Source: Carallia brachiata (Eukaryota > Streptophyta > Magnoliopsida > Malpighiales > Rhizophoraceae). From it: 64,000 bases of DNA. This document shows positions 1 to 13,897 of this stretch, piece by piece (the stretch's first letter is position 1; each line of letters starts with the position of its first letter). The DNA lies in assembly GCA_021464245.1 (NCBI GenBank), contig JADCRB010000001.1, positions 753,169-817,168 of the forward strand, given 5' to 3'. Position numbers and translations under genes: made by a program. Below the pieces are notes generated by a model that saw nothing but the letters and a program-made list of their open reading frames with translations, did no database searches and was not told where the DNA came from.

Positions 1-663
1 ACTAACTTCCCCAGAGATTCTTTGTCCTTCAGTTTCAGCACCCTTAATTGATTCCTTCAACGCACCAACAACCACGTTTCTCCTCCTCACCTTGGGTCTA
101 ACTGCGGAAGGCTCATATACATGGGTTTCATTTTCCGGACTAAACCTAACTTTCTTCGATTTCTTCGGAAAATCCTTATTCTCACTCTCATCATCTGCTT
201 TTCCAGGATCTACTGGAATTAGACCCTGCTTCACCTGTATAAAATACAAATTATTAGCAAGTCCATAGGCGAATACCTAAACATCATATACTTCAATTCA
301 AAATCTGAATTCGATTACCAAACTAACCGGTACTCCAATCCTTTAAATTACGTATTAAAAAAAAAAAACGACTGGCTCTATCAATTAATGTGCCATAACA
401 ACGGGAATTTTCATCAGATTTACAACAGCGAACAGACCGGATCGGAAATTTTCTTTTCGGTAGATATCAGAAATTTGATAAATTCTTGTTAAGTCGGCTC
501 AATTTTCTTGGCAACCAAACAAAAGGCAAACCAAACAAACCTCGTTGTTGTTGAGAGCGGAAGCCAAAAGATCGGCCATTTGGCGATTGGACTTATTGGC
601 GGGCAGGCCATGTTTCTTGCACAGAGCTTGCAGTTGTTTCCGGTTCAAACTATCCAAATCCAT
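1..663 (-). CDS. Hypothetical protein with N-terminal SAP-like motif (5' part; runs off the window)
   Basis: Two exons are visible on the minus strand. Exon 1 is 663..541 (ATG at 663-661, 41 codons, GT donor at 540) and exon 2 starts at 234 after a CAG acceptor and continues past position 1, in phase 0. The first exon encodes MDLDSLNRKQLQALCKKHGL, a short helix-extension-helix motif like the SAP/HeH motifs that bind nucleic acid. Exon 2 is charged and lysine-rich (a KKSKKVRF stretch and a run of arginines), which would suit a nuclear protein. The rest of the gene is outside the window. The function is unknown; the motif is only a weak hint, and the gene call rests on the clean splice sites and matching phase. 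Confidence 0.7.
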
Positions 664-1040
664 TCTCTTCCTCGAAATCTCATAACGCCCCGGTTCAAAA
701 AAAAAAAAAAGAAAAAGAAAAGGAGAGATTATTATAGAAGGAGAGGAGGAGAAGGAAGGAGGTTATTCGAACAAACGGTAATCCAAAAAAAATGTTTTTT
801 GTTTGTTTTCAAATTCAAAAAAGGAAAAATGTTGGTTTCCCGCTCTTCCAAACGTATACGATAAGCTGCTTCACCCACTCGCTCCTGTAGGGATGTACAC
901 TGTACTCGCCGTTGTAGGATGCCAACGCGACAGCTTTTTGGGGTTATGATAGTAATTGCGCAAATGGATGTTCGTAAGATTGCTGCAAGTATACGCAGTT
1001 TTTTTTTTTTTTGGAAAAAACTACATTTTTAGACGAAGAA
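664..1040. other. 5' flank of the SAP-like gene
   Basis: This stretch contains A-rich and GA-rich tracts (about 696-765) just upstream of the minus-strand start codon, probably leader and promoter of that gene. I see no coding region. An open frame crossing 508-864 on the plus strand lies mainly antisense to exon 1 and ends in low-complexity lysine and arginine codons. Confidence 0.5.
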
Positions 1041-1236
1041 GCGCTCGAATTACTGTCTGAATGCAATTAGGCGGATTAAATGTGCAATCGACCGAATTAC
1101 ATATGCAACCAATTATAAGAAGAAAATTATTTCTTATATTTAGTTGCACATGCAATTCGATCGGTTGCACATTGAATCCGACTGGTTGCATTCGAACAGC
1201 AATTCAGACATATTTTTTTCTGGAAACGTAACAGTG
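1041..1236. repeat. Foldback (inverted-repeat) MITE-like element, copy 1
   Basis: The two halves are imperfect reverse complements. The left arm (about 1047-1105, starting GAATTACTGTCTGAATGC) pairs with the right arm (about 1140-1210, whose reverse complement starts GAATTGCTGTTCGAATGC). A short AT-rich spacer lies at the middle. A related copy is at 28454-28640. There is no coding capacity and no clear target-site duplication, so the exact ends are uncertain. Confidence 0.6.
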
Positions 1237-3900
1237 ATTTTTTTTTTTAGTTTTTTTTTTTTTTTTTTGGGAGAAAAGTAGAAAAAGTTTCCCGTGCGAT
1301 AAGCAGCACTTTTCGCACTTTTTACGACTAGTGCCACGTGGAGAAACTTCTGTCAACCTCCTTTGTGAGAAGAAAGAAAGAAAGAGCCGTTGAAATCAAA
1401 TCTAAAGCAGTTTCTTTGGCAAGTCCAAATCGACCGCCCGACTGTCTAAACGAAGAAATTTTTTTGTGGTGTGATTAAATAGTTAAAAATTAGATAGTAA
1501 ATAAATAAAATAAAAAATAAAAATTATATATTAACAATAGTATTATAATTATTAAAAAATAATAATTAAAAAGTCGTGAGATAAAAATAAATAATAATTT
1601 ACGAAAAAAAATAAAAAATAATTATTTGAATTGATACAAAATAAATAAAAAAAATAAGTAACAAAATTTAAGACTTTCTTTTTCTTTTTCCTTGAAAAGT
1701 AGCCAAACATAGTGTTAATCACCACTCACCCGGATAAAAAAATGAAATTATTTTTTCGGAAAAAATAAATTATTGTTATATGATTCAATTTACGCGTGTA
1801 AACTTTCCTTGATTAGTTGTGAGTACATTAATTTATTCCGAGAGTTTATCAGCGCAAGAGTGGATTGGGAATCACCACTTGCAAAATGAACGGTATTCTT
1901 TTAAATTTACTTGGATTTGAACTATGTCGCAATTTTTTTTTTCTTCGGTTTTGATTATTTTGGGACAAAAAAAATTATCTATTTTTAATGAGATTGAGAG
2001 CGGCGACGCGTTTGAACATGATTACGGTGACGAAAGTAGACAACATCAAAAGCACGACGAGAGCGATTGTTACATTGTAGAACCATTTTCATTGCAGGGC
2101 AACCACAGTACGTGCACCTGTAGTAGTAGTTTGTTGAATTTTCAGAACTCATCACCTGCTTCTTCTGCACCTGTAGAACCTGTTTCAGATTCTTGTTGAA
2201 TTTTCAGTAGCACACAGCGTTTCCAAAGGAGGACCAGTTTGGTGTTGACAGCCTCAATTCTGTTGGTTTTGTTGGTCTACTAATATGCCATGCATCTCAA
2301 TTGCCAATGCTCGCTTAGGTCTTGGGGATGACAAATGCTGCAGCACAGGTAATGCATGCTGGCCCAAGATTCTTCGATAACTCGGGAGATTGGGCTTGTG
2401 GTCGGAACTGTTCCAACGACTTGCATTGTCCCATCTAACATACATACATACATACATACATACATTATCATGTCTTTCAAAAATTTAACTAGTTCTTCAA
2501 AAAGTTAATTAGTAATAAATGACTGTTTAAAATAATTAATTCATTAACATTATATTAAAAAAGAGATTAGGATTTGATCATCAATTCTCTCAAAATTTCT
2601 CTTTCTTGATTGTTAAATGGATTTTGACCCTTGTTGTAACCAAAAAAAGGTAATAATCGATCAAATTGGATAATTGGTAATAATCCATCCAACTGCATAA
2701 CCCCATTTAAAATCCATTAAAAAAAAGAAATGAAAAAGAAAAAAGGTCATAAAAAGAAATGAAATATAGATTAAAAGAAAGAAAAAGTAAGTGAAAAACA
2801 AAAAATAAAAAATAGGAATAAAATGAAGGAGGAGAAACCTGAAGAAGCAACATGGGAGGTCATAATGGTTTTGAGAAGGTAAGAGAAGGAAAGACAATCG
2901 CCGCCATGTCTGTCTGTTTGGCTTTTCCATTGGCAATGCCAATGTGAGATAAGGCTACTGATGCAGAAGTAGCTTACATTTTATGTACAAAAATTAATTA
3001 ATGTTGCTTATGAGAATGTTATGTGCCGTCCATAAGCACTGAGCATCATCATCATCAACAACTGCTTTTATTAAGCCGACAAAAAAAAAACCAAAAAAAA
3101 AAAAAAAAGGATGTTTATGTAAGCCAAGCATGGATAGCCTTTCCTCATACACAAAAATAGAGGAAAAACTTGAAAGACAATATTGGCTATCTCTCTAATC
3201 AATATAGCTTATGTTTATGTTGTGTGCTAACGAAAAAAACGCATCTGATCAGCACAAGACCGTCCATAAGCACATTCATCACACACACACACACAAAAAA
3301 GCATTTTAGCGCATAGTTTTTTCAACATTGAATTGAAATTTACAGAGATCTCGTTGCAGGAACACACAGCTGAGGGCTTTCTGTACTACTTACTACTGAC
3401 CGCCCGCAGCATCTCGGGCAGTGAAGCCGTAAATTGCAAAGAAGAATCAGCCAAATTTACAAATTTTTCTTCTAATTTCTCGCTAACCAAACACGAGCCA
3501 GGAGCCCTAAGACGAATCAAAAAAGATTTTTTTTTAAGGAAAACAAAATTTGAAACAACAGAGTCAGAAATCTCGTGTGGAAAGTGCCGATCATTGCACC
3601 AGTCCGTCACACGAAGGAACGGTGCTGCACATGCACAATCAGAGATTCATCACTCTCTCTCTCTCTTCCTCCATTCAACTAATGAAGGAAGGACCAGAAA
3701 AAACAAAAAACTATTTTCAAATTTACTTACCCATCTACATTCTTATATATATAACAGCTTATATAGTGGTGGCGCTGCGCTCGGTGGAGACTGGTGGCGG
3801 CGGTGTTGTTTTTGTTGCCCTAATTGAGAATATTGCCCAAATAAATAGAGTAGAATAGATTTCTAGGGCTCCGACCACTGAAAATTAATTCTACATTGGA
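1237..3900. other. Intergenic DNA with no supported gene
   Basis: This is AT-rich DNA with poly-A/T tracts, very AT-rich at 1440-1680. It holds a (CATA)n microsatellite at about 2438-2465 and short CA and CT repeats near 3285 and 3655. Open frames of 60-164 codons occur (for example 3333-3827), but their translations look like random low-complexity sequence and overlap on both strands. I assign no gene. Confidence 0.6.
2438..2465. repeat. (CATA)n microsatellite
   Basis: About seven perfect tetranucleotide units of CATA occur in tandem in intergenic DNA. Confidence 0.9.
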
Positions 3901-4052
3901 TGGGCCATGGACTTGTCTGATTTGGGCCCGTAGGCCCATTTGATGTTCTTTTTCCCGGACGGTGGGCCATTATAGCAAATCGAATAAAATAGAGGTGGCT
4001 TTGCGTAATATTAGTTTGTTTTTGTTAGTTATATAAACAGCAGGTAGGGTTT
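3901..4052 (+). promoter_or_regulatory. RPL3 promoter: site II (TGGGCC/GGCCCA) elements, TATA-like box and telo-box
   Basis: TGGGCC-type site II motifs occur at 3901-3906, about 3923-3929, about 3932-3939 (as GGCCCA) and 3963-3968. A TATA-like ATATAAA lies at 4031-4037 and a telo-box TAGGGTTT (reverse of AAACCCTA) at 4045-4052. Clustered site II elements with a telo-box near the transcription start are a known signature of plant ribosomal protein and other growth-linked genes, where TCP factors act. They lie 270-420 bases upstream of the RPL3 start codon. The start of transcription is not directly visible. Confidence 0.65.
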
Positions 4053-4309
4053 CTTGGAGGTGGCTCTGAAGCTTGTCGCCGCTGCACGAGGTGGTTTGTA
4101 GTTCAGCTTTCTTCTTCGTCTCTTCGTTCTCTTCTGTTTGTGTGAGCAAAGTATACTTAAGAAAATGAATCTTAGTTTTGATGGGGTCCGCCCAGATCCA
4201 TCATTTTTGTTATTTACTTGAACTTTTAGTTAGATTTTTGGCTGATGGATGTAGGAGTTTGTGGATTTTGCGTAATATATTTTTATTGATTAAAACTGGG
4301 GTTTATTGA

Positions 4310-6608
<2,299 letters not shown>

Positions 6609-7741
6609 TTTTGCTACTCCTATCTTAATTTTGAGCCTTCATAGCAAATTAGTTGGAATTTTGAATTTATGCTTGAAGCCGTGAAACAATTAAACCCTTT
6701 TTTCTTATTCATTGAGATGCTCAAGCTACTTAGTGTTTGGAACGTATATTTTAATCTTTTGTTTCAATTGAGATATTCTGGATATGAATCCATCATATTA
6801 AGTTCATGAATGGTTTCCTTGGATCTTTCTATGCAATGCTTTGTAGCAGTTTTTTGTTTTTCTGGAATTAATGTTGGGGCTTTGTATCGATTCTTTGCTT
6901 ATCTTTAAGTATCCGTTCATAGGAATTATAGGGCACTTGCTTGTCAGCCGAGATGGGAAATTATGAATCTATGTACGAGCCACAAGATGGGGATTGGGTT
7001 AGAGTTTCTCATGGGTGGAGTTCCTATATTTGGTGCGAAACTGAGTTGCTAGTGCAGGTAGGTAGTTGTAGACTTCTAGTTAGTTACAGCATGGACAAGT
7101 TTCTTTTTTGTTTGTTTTGGTCTGCTGGAGAGCATAATGCCCGAAATGTTCAAAACCAAGGTATCATAATCTTTGGGATTTGCCTTATGTGGGAAGAGGG
7201 AAAGACGATAGGGAGAGGAAACTTGTTTTTTTTAGCCTTAAGTTTAATGGGAAGGGTAGGAAATAGAAAATTGTTTTTGTTTGTCTTAATTTTTATGGGA
7301 AGAGGAGGAAATTTCGGATTATAATGCATGCTATTTTATTTTTATTTTTTTCACCTTCCACTGTTTTTCATATAAAAAATTCTCTCATTTTTCATTCCTC
7401 GCCTTTTCAATCCCTCCATTTTTCTATAGAATATTTACCTTAGCCTTTTATCCAACATAAAGGGTGGAGGGTTTCTCAACCCTATCGTAGTTCAACTTCG
7501 TCAATTAAAGGGTAGTTTGCAGTATGGGAAACAAAAGGGAAAAAATTAATTTGAGAACTGAAGCTCTCTTTCTCGAAAATGTCGTATTTTCTTCTGTGCT
7601 CGAAATGAATTTAGAAAACAACTAGAGGGGAAACATTTCTGTAATCTCCAAACTCCTTAAATCCCGTCGTAGCAATTTTTAGCCCCGGCTAACAGCTGCG
7701 TACGACAGGTAGAATCATGTGATACTGCTCTTGCAGTTTAA
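6609..7741. other. 3' flank of RPL3, no supported gene
   Basis: The first few hundred bases are probably RPL3 3' UTR and downstream sequence. A 127-codon open frame at 6941-7324 is rich in F, L and G, lacks splice or domain support and looks fortuitous. The rest is AT-rich DNA without recognisable features. Confidence 0.5.
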
Positions 7742-7944
7742 CTAATCTACTTTTCTTTTCTTTTCTTTTTTATAGATCTAAGTAAAAAGAAAGAAACAAC
7801 TAATAGTTACGAACAAAGACAGTCTTATGACCGTCACCGTTTAAGAGTAAGCGGAGACCTCAAGGAGGATGATCATACAATTCCTCATCATTGACAAGAC
7901 AAGCACTCAACTTCGCAAGAAAGTCAGCTCCTAATCTACTTTTC
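7742..7944 (-). mobile_element. 5'-truncated LINE retroposon (RNase H tail) with 14-bp target duplications
   Basis: The direct repeat CTAATCTACTTTTC occurs at 7742-7755 and 7931-7944. Between the copies, read on the minus strand from 7930, is a reading frame with an ADFLAKLSA motif, then DHPP, a TGA, GLRLLLNGDGHKTVFVRN and a stop. It is followed by an A-rich tail (repeated AAAAG) that ends at the distal repeat. The DFLAKL-type motif and the short hydrophobic tail resemble the C-terminus of the RNase H domain of plant LINEs. Truncated 5' end, A-rich 3' tail and 14-bp duplications are the marks of target-primed reverse transcription. The insert itself is only 175 bases and is dead. The family assignment rests on recall of the motif; the insertion structure is directly visible. 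Confidence 0.75.
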
Positions 7945-7982
7945 CTATGTACTAGAAAAAAGTAACTACCCTACATGAGAAC

Positions 7983-8485
7983 GGGATAAGGATTTTTTTT
8001 AGTCCTAAATCTTTAGGTTTTTTTACGTTTGAGTCCTAAATCTTTTTGACATTTCATTTGAGTTCTAAACTTTTTGATTTTCTACCAAATTAGTCCCTCT
8101 GTTTAACAAAAGTGATCAATCTATTAAAAAATAATTTTAACTTTACAAAAAATTATTTAAAAAAGATTAAATATATGAATTGAATGTCTTTTTTATAAAA
8201 AAATATACATGTTGCCTATTTAATTCGTATATTTGTTGATTAAAAAAATATATTTAATATGCATATTTTGTTGATAAAAAAAATATTTAACTCATGTATT
8301 TAAGCTTTTTTAAATGATTTTTATTAAATTAAACTCACTTATTAATAGATTGACTACTTTTCGTAATTTAAAGGACTGATATAGTAAAAAATTAAAAGAT
8401 TTAGGACTCAAATGAAATGTTAAAAAGGTTTAGGACTCAAACGTAAAAAAATCTAAAGGTTTAGGACTTTACAAATATTTATCCC
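7983..8485. mobile_element. Mutator-like MITE with long terminal inverted repeats and 10-bp target duplication
   Basis: The element begins GGGATAAGGATTTTTTTTAG and ends in the approximate reverse complement (...AATATTTATCCC). The inverted repeats extend more than 100 bases and contain repeated AGTCCTAAA blocks. It is flanked by the perfect direct repeat ACATGAGAAC at 7973-7982 and 8486-8495. A target duplication of 9-11 bp together with long inverted repeats is typical of Mutator-like elements. The 503-bp element has no transposase and would depend on another element. Confidence 0.85.
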
Positions 8486-8495
8486 ACATGAGAAC

Positions 8496-9078
8496 TATGT
8501 TTGTTGTTCGCATTAGAAAAAGAAAGGGGTCAGCTGTTCTTACTCGCTTATGTTAGCGTTAAACGTACTACCAAACTCCAATTATTTTGCTCACTTGTTA
8601 GTCATGATCTTGTGTGCTTTCTCACCACCGACGAAAAACTTGGAAAGTGGGTTTCTTAAATCCTTCATCCATTGATGTCTCAGCAGCAAAAATAAATGGA
8701 CAGCCAAGACAACAATGCCAAGCAACATATTCATGTGACGAACCTTAACCCAAGAAACGAAAAATGCCGCTATAACATGACCAACAGGAGCCTAAACACA
8801 AAAACATTGAATAGAATAGAATCAATGAAAGCACTGCTTTATTATTCCCTGCATGAGAGGAAAATTATACAATTTTCTTCAAGTTTCTGTCCTGCAAGAA
8901 ATAAGAATAACCTACCTTCCAACTACAAAAAGATGGATGCCACAAACTAAACTGTAACAGCTTGCTACTGCTTAACAAAATTTCTTTTGCTGTGTCACCC
9001 AAATAAACATAATCAAAAGAGCAGGCATCAAGAACTTTCTGCTAATAGACCTAGCTCTTTAACAGGGTCTAGGACGTG
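8496..9078. other. 3' flank of the Alba gene
   Basis: This stretch lies downstream of the minus-strand Alba stop codon. The part nearest 9078 is probably its 3' UTR. The 84-codon plus-strand frame at 8696-8950 has no recognisable features. Confidence 0.5.
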
Positions 9079-11210
9079 CTATGCTTCCTGGACTGGACCA
9101 TCCGTTCTGTAACCCTGACCACGCCCACGCCCACCTCCCCTGGCCCTGCCCATGCCCCTGCCTGGTTCACGTAGTCCTGCATAACTCCAAATATTTTGTT
9201 GCAATGAAAACAATTGTCTTCAAGGAACAAAAAAGGTACACAAAAGCGCAAAACCAGAGAAAATGTCGCATTTATTTTTTCAGCATCACAGCAAAAATTT
9301 GTTGGATCTATTAACCATCATTTAGTGGTGCATCATAATGAACTGTTTCATTTCCCTCTCAATCTAGGTTAACTATATGTATTATTGGAATAGCAAACAA
9401 TAGTCCCATTTGATCACCCTGAAATGTAAGTCCTGATCCAAAAGTTTTGCAGTATAACCGACATCTTAAGTAAACATAAAAACAAGTTTAAAACTAAAAT
9501 TTCAGCACTTCAAAAGTACCACTAACAGAACATCGTGAATGTATTCAACTACGCACGACTCACATCAAAACTATGCAGAAAACTAGGCCTAACACTAAAC
9601 AAGCTTGTTAATCACCAAAAGAGGGAAAAGAAACATGGACATACTTAATTATCAACATTAAAAGATCATTTTGTGTTTCCAACATTAGCCACCCATCTCA
9701 TGTGCTATTTTAAATACTTTCTATTCAGTCATTGACAAATAGGAACTTCATGCATTGAAGTATATGCTCCTCCAGTATAATTGGTTTAAACACCTGACTG
9801 TTGTTGCATGTTTCCACTGCTATATCCTCTTCCACGTCCACGACCACCACGGCCTCTTCCACGACCTCTACCCCTTCCACCATACCCTTGCCCCTCAACC
9901 CAGCGTTTGTCTCCACTGGACTCCATGACTCCATTGCTATAATTTGCTACATACGAAAATGCAAGATAATTAATGGTAGCTCATGAAGGCAAATAAATTG
10001 CAACAAAATCAAATGCCCAGATAAATAATTGAAGCTGGTAGGCAGCATATCTAATTTGTAATACATACAGAAAGACCTGAATATTTTTCAGGCAATGTTA
10101 ACAGAGCGGAACATGTTACCTCTGGCTCTACCCCAGCCACGACCAAAGCGCCCCCTCCCCCTCCTAGCAGGAGATCTTCCCTCTAAAGGACGTGAAGAAA
10201 GAAATATTAATAGACTTGGTGGTGTAATTAGGATAAAAAAATCCAAGTGTATTTTCTTTACCTCCTTCGTAATCATGTTCAGTTGACGGTCTCACTCGAT
10301 CAGCCGGAATAGGTGGTTGATACCTGCAGTAAAGACCAAACAGTAAGAACAAAAGGCTACCACGTTGTTTTCTAATTTCAAACAGAATTGCTCCCTATAA
10401 AGCTAAATTAAAAAACAACAGGCAGACAGGCAAAAGGGCAATACGTAAAGAAGATTAAAAACTGTCCCTTAAAGTTTGAACCTTTATAGGAGGAACGCGG
10501 AATGGATGAAACCATACATCTATGAAAGCAACTTTTTTTCAGACATACCCAGTGGAGGAGGTATCCAGTTCCTTCTTGGACAAAGTAATAGTCATCACCG
10601 ACACATGTCGAGTAGTTTCCAGGCTGTATTAATCAGAAACAAAACAATTCTCATAAACTCTGCTTAACGCATATCAAAGAGAAACTGGCAACTTACAAAC
10701 ACAAAGACACAGAGAATTCTGCTCTAATAACAAACTCTTACGGAAGAAGGCCCTCTTCTAGTGGCTCCCACGTATCCGTTATATCCATAGAACCAATGCT
10801 AACATTCTGATGAAGGCCAACAATCCGCCTCTGAAAAAGAAAACCAAACACCACATAATCAAACTAAGAATAAATTTCGTTCGCAACACAACAAGGGTAC
10901 CAAATAATATGTCGTTAGATGCACTGCGTGACTCTGCATGATAACTCTAAAATTATTTGGCTATTATCCGAAATATCATGAATTCTGATGAAAGATTGGA
11001 AATTACCTTAATAAGTTCAGCAATCATAATGGTCTTGTTTATGGCTCGGCCCATGGCCTTGAGAGAGATTTCATTGGATCCTTTCTCCTGAAGGAGAGTT
11101 GTGGCGTAGGTAATGTAGTTCCTCATTCTCCCCGGAGTTGTTATGCGAATCTCGCTTTCGTTGATCGGCGCTTCCGGCCGCGGCTTCTCCACCCTCTGAT
11201 ACCGATCCAT
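9079..11210 (-). CDS. Alba DNA/RNA-binding protein with C-terminal RGG repeats
   Basis: Seven exons run on the minus strand: 11210-11007, 10830-10742, 10623-10549, 10323-10262, 10182-10120, 9946-9794 and 9176-9079 (TAG). They join in phase to 247 residues. Residues 1 to about 100 form an Alba domain (N-terminal MDRYQRVEKP, then ITTPGRMRNYITYA, the KAMGRAINKT nucleic-acid-binding loop, and RRIVGLHQNVSIGS in exon 2). From about residue 145 the protein is rich in RGR and RGG repeats, which bind RNA. Plant Alba proteins of this long class bind RNA or R-loops and act in translation, stress granules or chromatin. The exon 5/6 junction is the least certain: an acceptor at 9947-9948 is the only nearby one that keeps the RGG frame. 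I cannot say which family member this is. Confidence 0.92.
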
Positions 11211-13240
11211 AACTCTGTTAAAGTATTACCACAACACGATTACGCACAACCTCCTGAAACATCAAATTTGTCGCATTTTTCTTGTTTCTCCACCAACACA
11301 AGATCGCACCAGATCTGACAATGACAGATAACACGAACAAGAATACGATACCGTTTTTTCGGTTGTTCAGCGAAGTGCCGGGAGAAAAAAGATGTAGCCA
11401 GCCAGGTATCGTTTTTTTTTTTTTGGTTTATTGAAGTCGTTGACAACGAAAACGGTCGATACGGCGACAAGACCGCCTCATTAAACGGGAATATTTTTGT
11501 TCGGTGATGACGTGGACGTGTAGATTTGGATCACTTCTGTCTCCAACTTTTGGTGGATTTGAAAAGTTATTAGACAGAAAATTAATACGTCGAATTTGTA
11601 TTACAAATTCTTAGATCATAAAAATATATTATATTTAATAAAAAAATAAAAAAATATTTTTTAAATCGCGTGCCTATATAGTGCCAATTTGAAAAATAGA
11701 TAAACATTTCAAAGGGAAAAGTTATATAAAATTATAATAATAAGTATAAAATTAATATGTGAGATCTTAATTATTGAATTATAAAAAATATGTTGAATTT
11801 AAAATAAAAAAAAATTGATAAACTATTAAATTAACTGTGTATATTTCGCGTGCTATAAATTACACGTTTACATAGTCGCTTACTTTTTTAAATGGGATCA
11901 TAATAACATAAGTGTTGGATAATAATATAAGTGTTTGAATTATTGACTTTGAAAAAAAAATAAATTGTTAAATAATATTGCATAGATTTCGTGGCTTTTA
12001 AAAAAAAATATGCATCATTAGTACGTGAGTCATCACATATATGAGTGTTAACGAACAAATATGCTTATTAAAAGTTCGGTGACTCGAGTCGATAAAGTTC
12101 GTTCAAAACTCGATTACAAAACTTGTTTAAAAAACGAACCAAGTTTGAGTAAGGATAAATTCGACTCAATAAAACTTGTGATTGTTTAATAATTATTTAG
12201 AGTAAGTTTAAATTTTATTTAAAATTTTATTTCGTATGTTATTATAATATATTTAAAGTGTTTATTTAAGTCATCAATCAAATAATTTTGTTAAAATTTA
12301 ACATTTTATAAATTTTGTAAATATGAATATTTTGTGTATTGATATGCTTTATTATATATACAATTGCACATTAAAATAAATTTTTTTTAATAGTTCATTT
12401 TAGTAAAGTAAAAAATTTTTATAATTTCATACTATTTATAAAAATAATTTTTATAATTTCAATTATTTTTATTAATACTATAAAATTAATCGATAGATTT
12501 ATAAAAAACTTGAAACTTAACTTGATAAAAGATAAACTCGACTTATTAGCTAAATAAACAAATTTGAACATGTCAATATTCAATTCAACTCGACTCATTT
12601 ACAGTTCTAATCACATAAATGAGTCAGAGATTAAATGTCACCCATTAACGTCACAAAGAGAAACTTAAACCTAAAATGAAGTCATAGAGGGAAACTTTTA
12701 TTTTTTTTTCCATTTTTTTATCAAGATTTTTTTTTTTCAATTATGATAGCTTAAAGGACTTTCTATTTTGTATTGCTTTTTGCACTTGGCACTTCCCACT
12801 CTTCAGCTTCATCGGGAGAAAAGTCTGGCGTTCATAGTGCAGGATGCAGATTACAAAAACAAAACACTAATAACACACAAAAAAAAAAAAGAACACTTCG
12901 TTAATAATGTTTTAAACAAAATGTGATTTTTAATTTGGGAATAAGAGCATCAAATAGAAAAAAAAAAAAAACATATTAAATGACAGTATCTAAATAATAA
13001 TAAAGTAATATAAGTTATTAAATAATTAAAATTAAAAAAATATAAATTATTAAATTATTATTACTTAAAATTCAATCCCTCATTAAAATTTAAAAAAAAA
13101 AAAAAAAAAAGGCCCACAACAAAACTTGATGGGCACCACAGTGAGTCCACTTCAAACAAGAGGCAATTTTTAAGGGCAGAACGGTCAGAAAGATAGGTTA
13201 AGTGTTGTGACGAGGACGACATCGATCCATGCTTTTTCTC
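11211..13240. other. Intergenic DNA between divergent Alba and PTB genes
   Basis: About 11211-11500 is likely the Alba leader and promoter. The rest is strongly AT-rich. The stretch 12045-12615 resembles a decayed repeat: it opens with GACTCGAGTCGATAAAGTTC and closes with ATTCAACTCGACTCATTTAC, the GAGTCGAG-like ends being roughly inverted, as in some plant hAT-related MITEs. I see no gene. Confidence 0.45.
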
Positions 13241-13684
13241 TCTCTCGCTCTTCTTCTTTCTCCTTCTCCGCTTCCCGCCTTCTTTCTCTGTCTCAGGCAA
13301 GTTCTCTTTCTTTGTTTCCTTTTTCTTAGGTTTGAATATTTCTCAGGTCCTTCGTCTGAATGTGCGGTCTGTTTGGGAGCTGAGAAAATCTGAGGTAGAA
13401 AATAAAAGCTAATGGCCTTTTACTTTTTTTCATGCCATGATTCTTCGCTAATTATTTGTTTTTTTTTTTCCGCGGATTCGAAGTCTTTTTTCTTTTTCTT
13501 GCTCTTCTTCATTCTCTGATTCAAATACTTAGGGTTTGGAGTTGAAAATTATTACGGTCTCTTTGCAATTTTTATCATCTATTAGGGCTTTTATTTTTGC
13601 TTTAAAAAAAAAAAAATTCGTTGCTGATGGATTGTGTGGGATTTTGAGGGGCTTTGTTGTATTTCTGTTATTTGAGGTAGCAAT

Positions 13685-13897
13685 TATTTATTATTATTAT
13701 TATTATTATTTTCAAATGTTTAGTTGCTTCCATTAAGCAGACAGTGACCTTGGCTCTTGATAGTGGAATTTGGACTTAAACTTTCTTTATTGTAGGGTGC
13801 GTCAAAATGACAGAACCTTCCAAAGTTATCCACGTTCGCAATGTTGGACACGAAATTTCTGAAGTACTTTCCCTCTCTCTCTCTCTCTCTCTCTCTC
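13685..13897. repeat. Microsatellites at the PTB 5' end: (TTA)n 13685-13710 and (CT)n 13872-13897
   Basis: A TTA/TAT run lies in the leader region and a long perfect CT run begins eight bases downstream of the exon 1 donor of the PTB gene. The CT run is pyrimidine-rich intron sequence of the kind PTB proteins bind, but that link is inference. Confidence 0.8.

Noticed and set aside
508..864. 118-codon plus-strand open frame
   Set aside because: It is antisense to the first exon of the SAP-like gene and ends in poly-lysine/arginine from an A-rich tract.
2438..2465. CRISPR-like or other array of short repeats
   Set aside because: It is a simple tetranucleotide microsatellite; other short repeats here (CT, TTA, CAT, GA) are also plain microsatellites without spacers.
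3333..3858. Overlapping 164- and 102-codon frames
   Set aside because: No domain, no codon pattern and no splice support; frames overlap on both strands, with low-complexity serine and lysine runs.
6941..7324. 127-codon frame after RPL3
   Set aside because: Translation is rich in F, L and G with no family resemblance; it probably arises by chance in the 3' flank.
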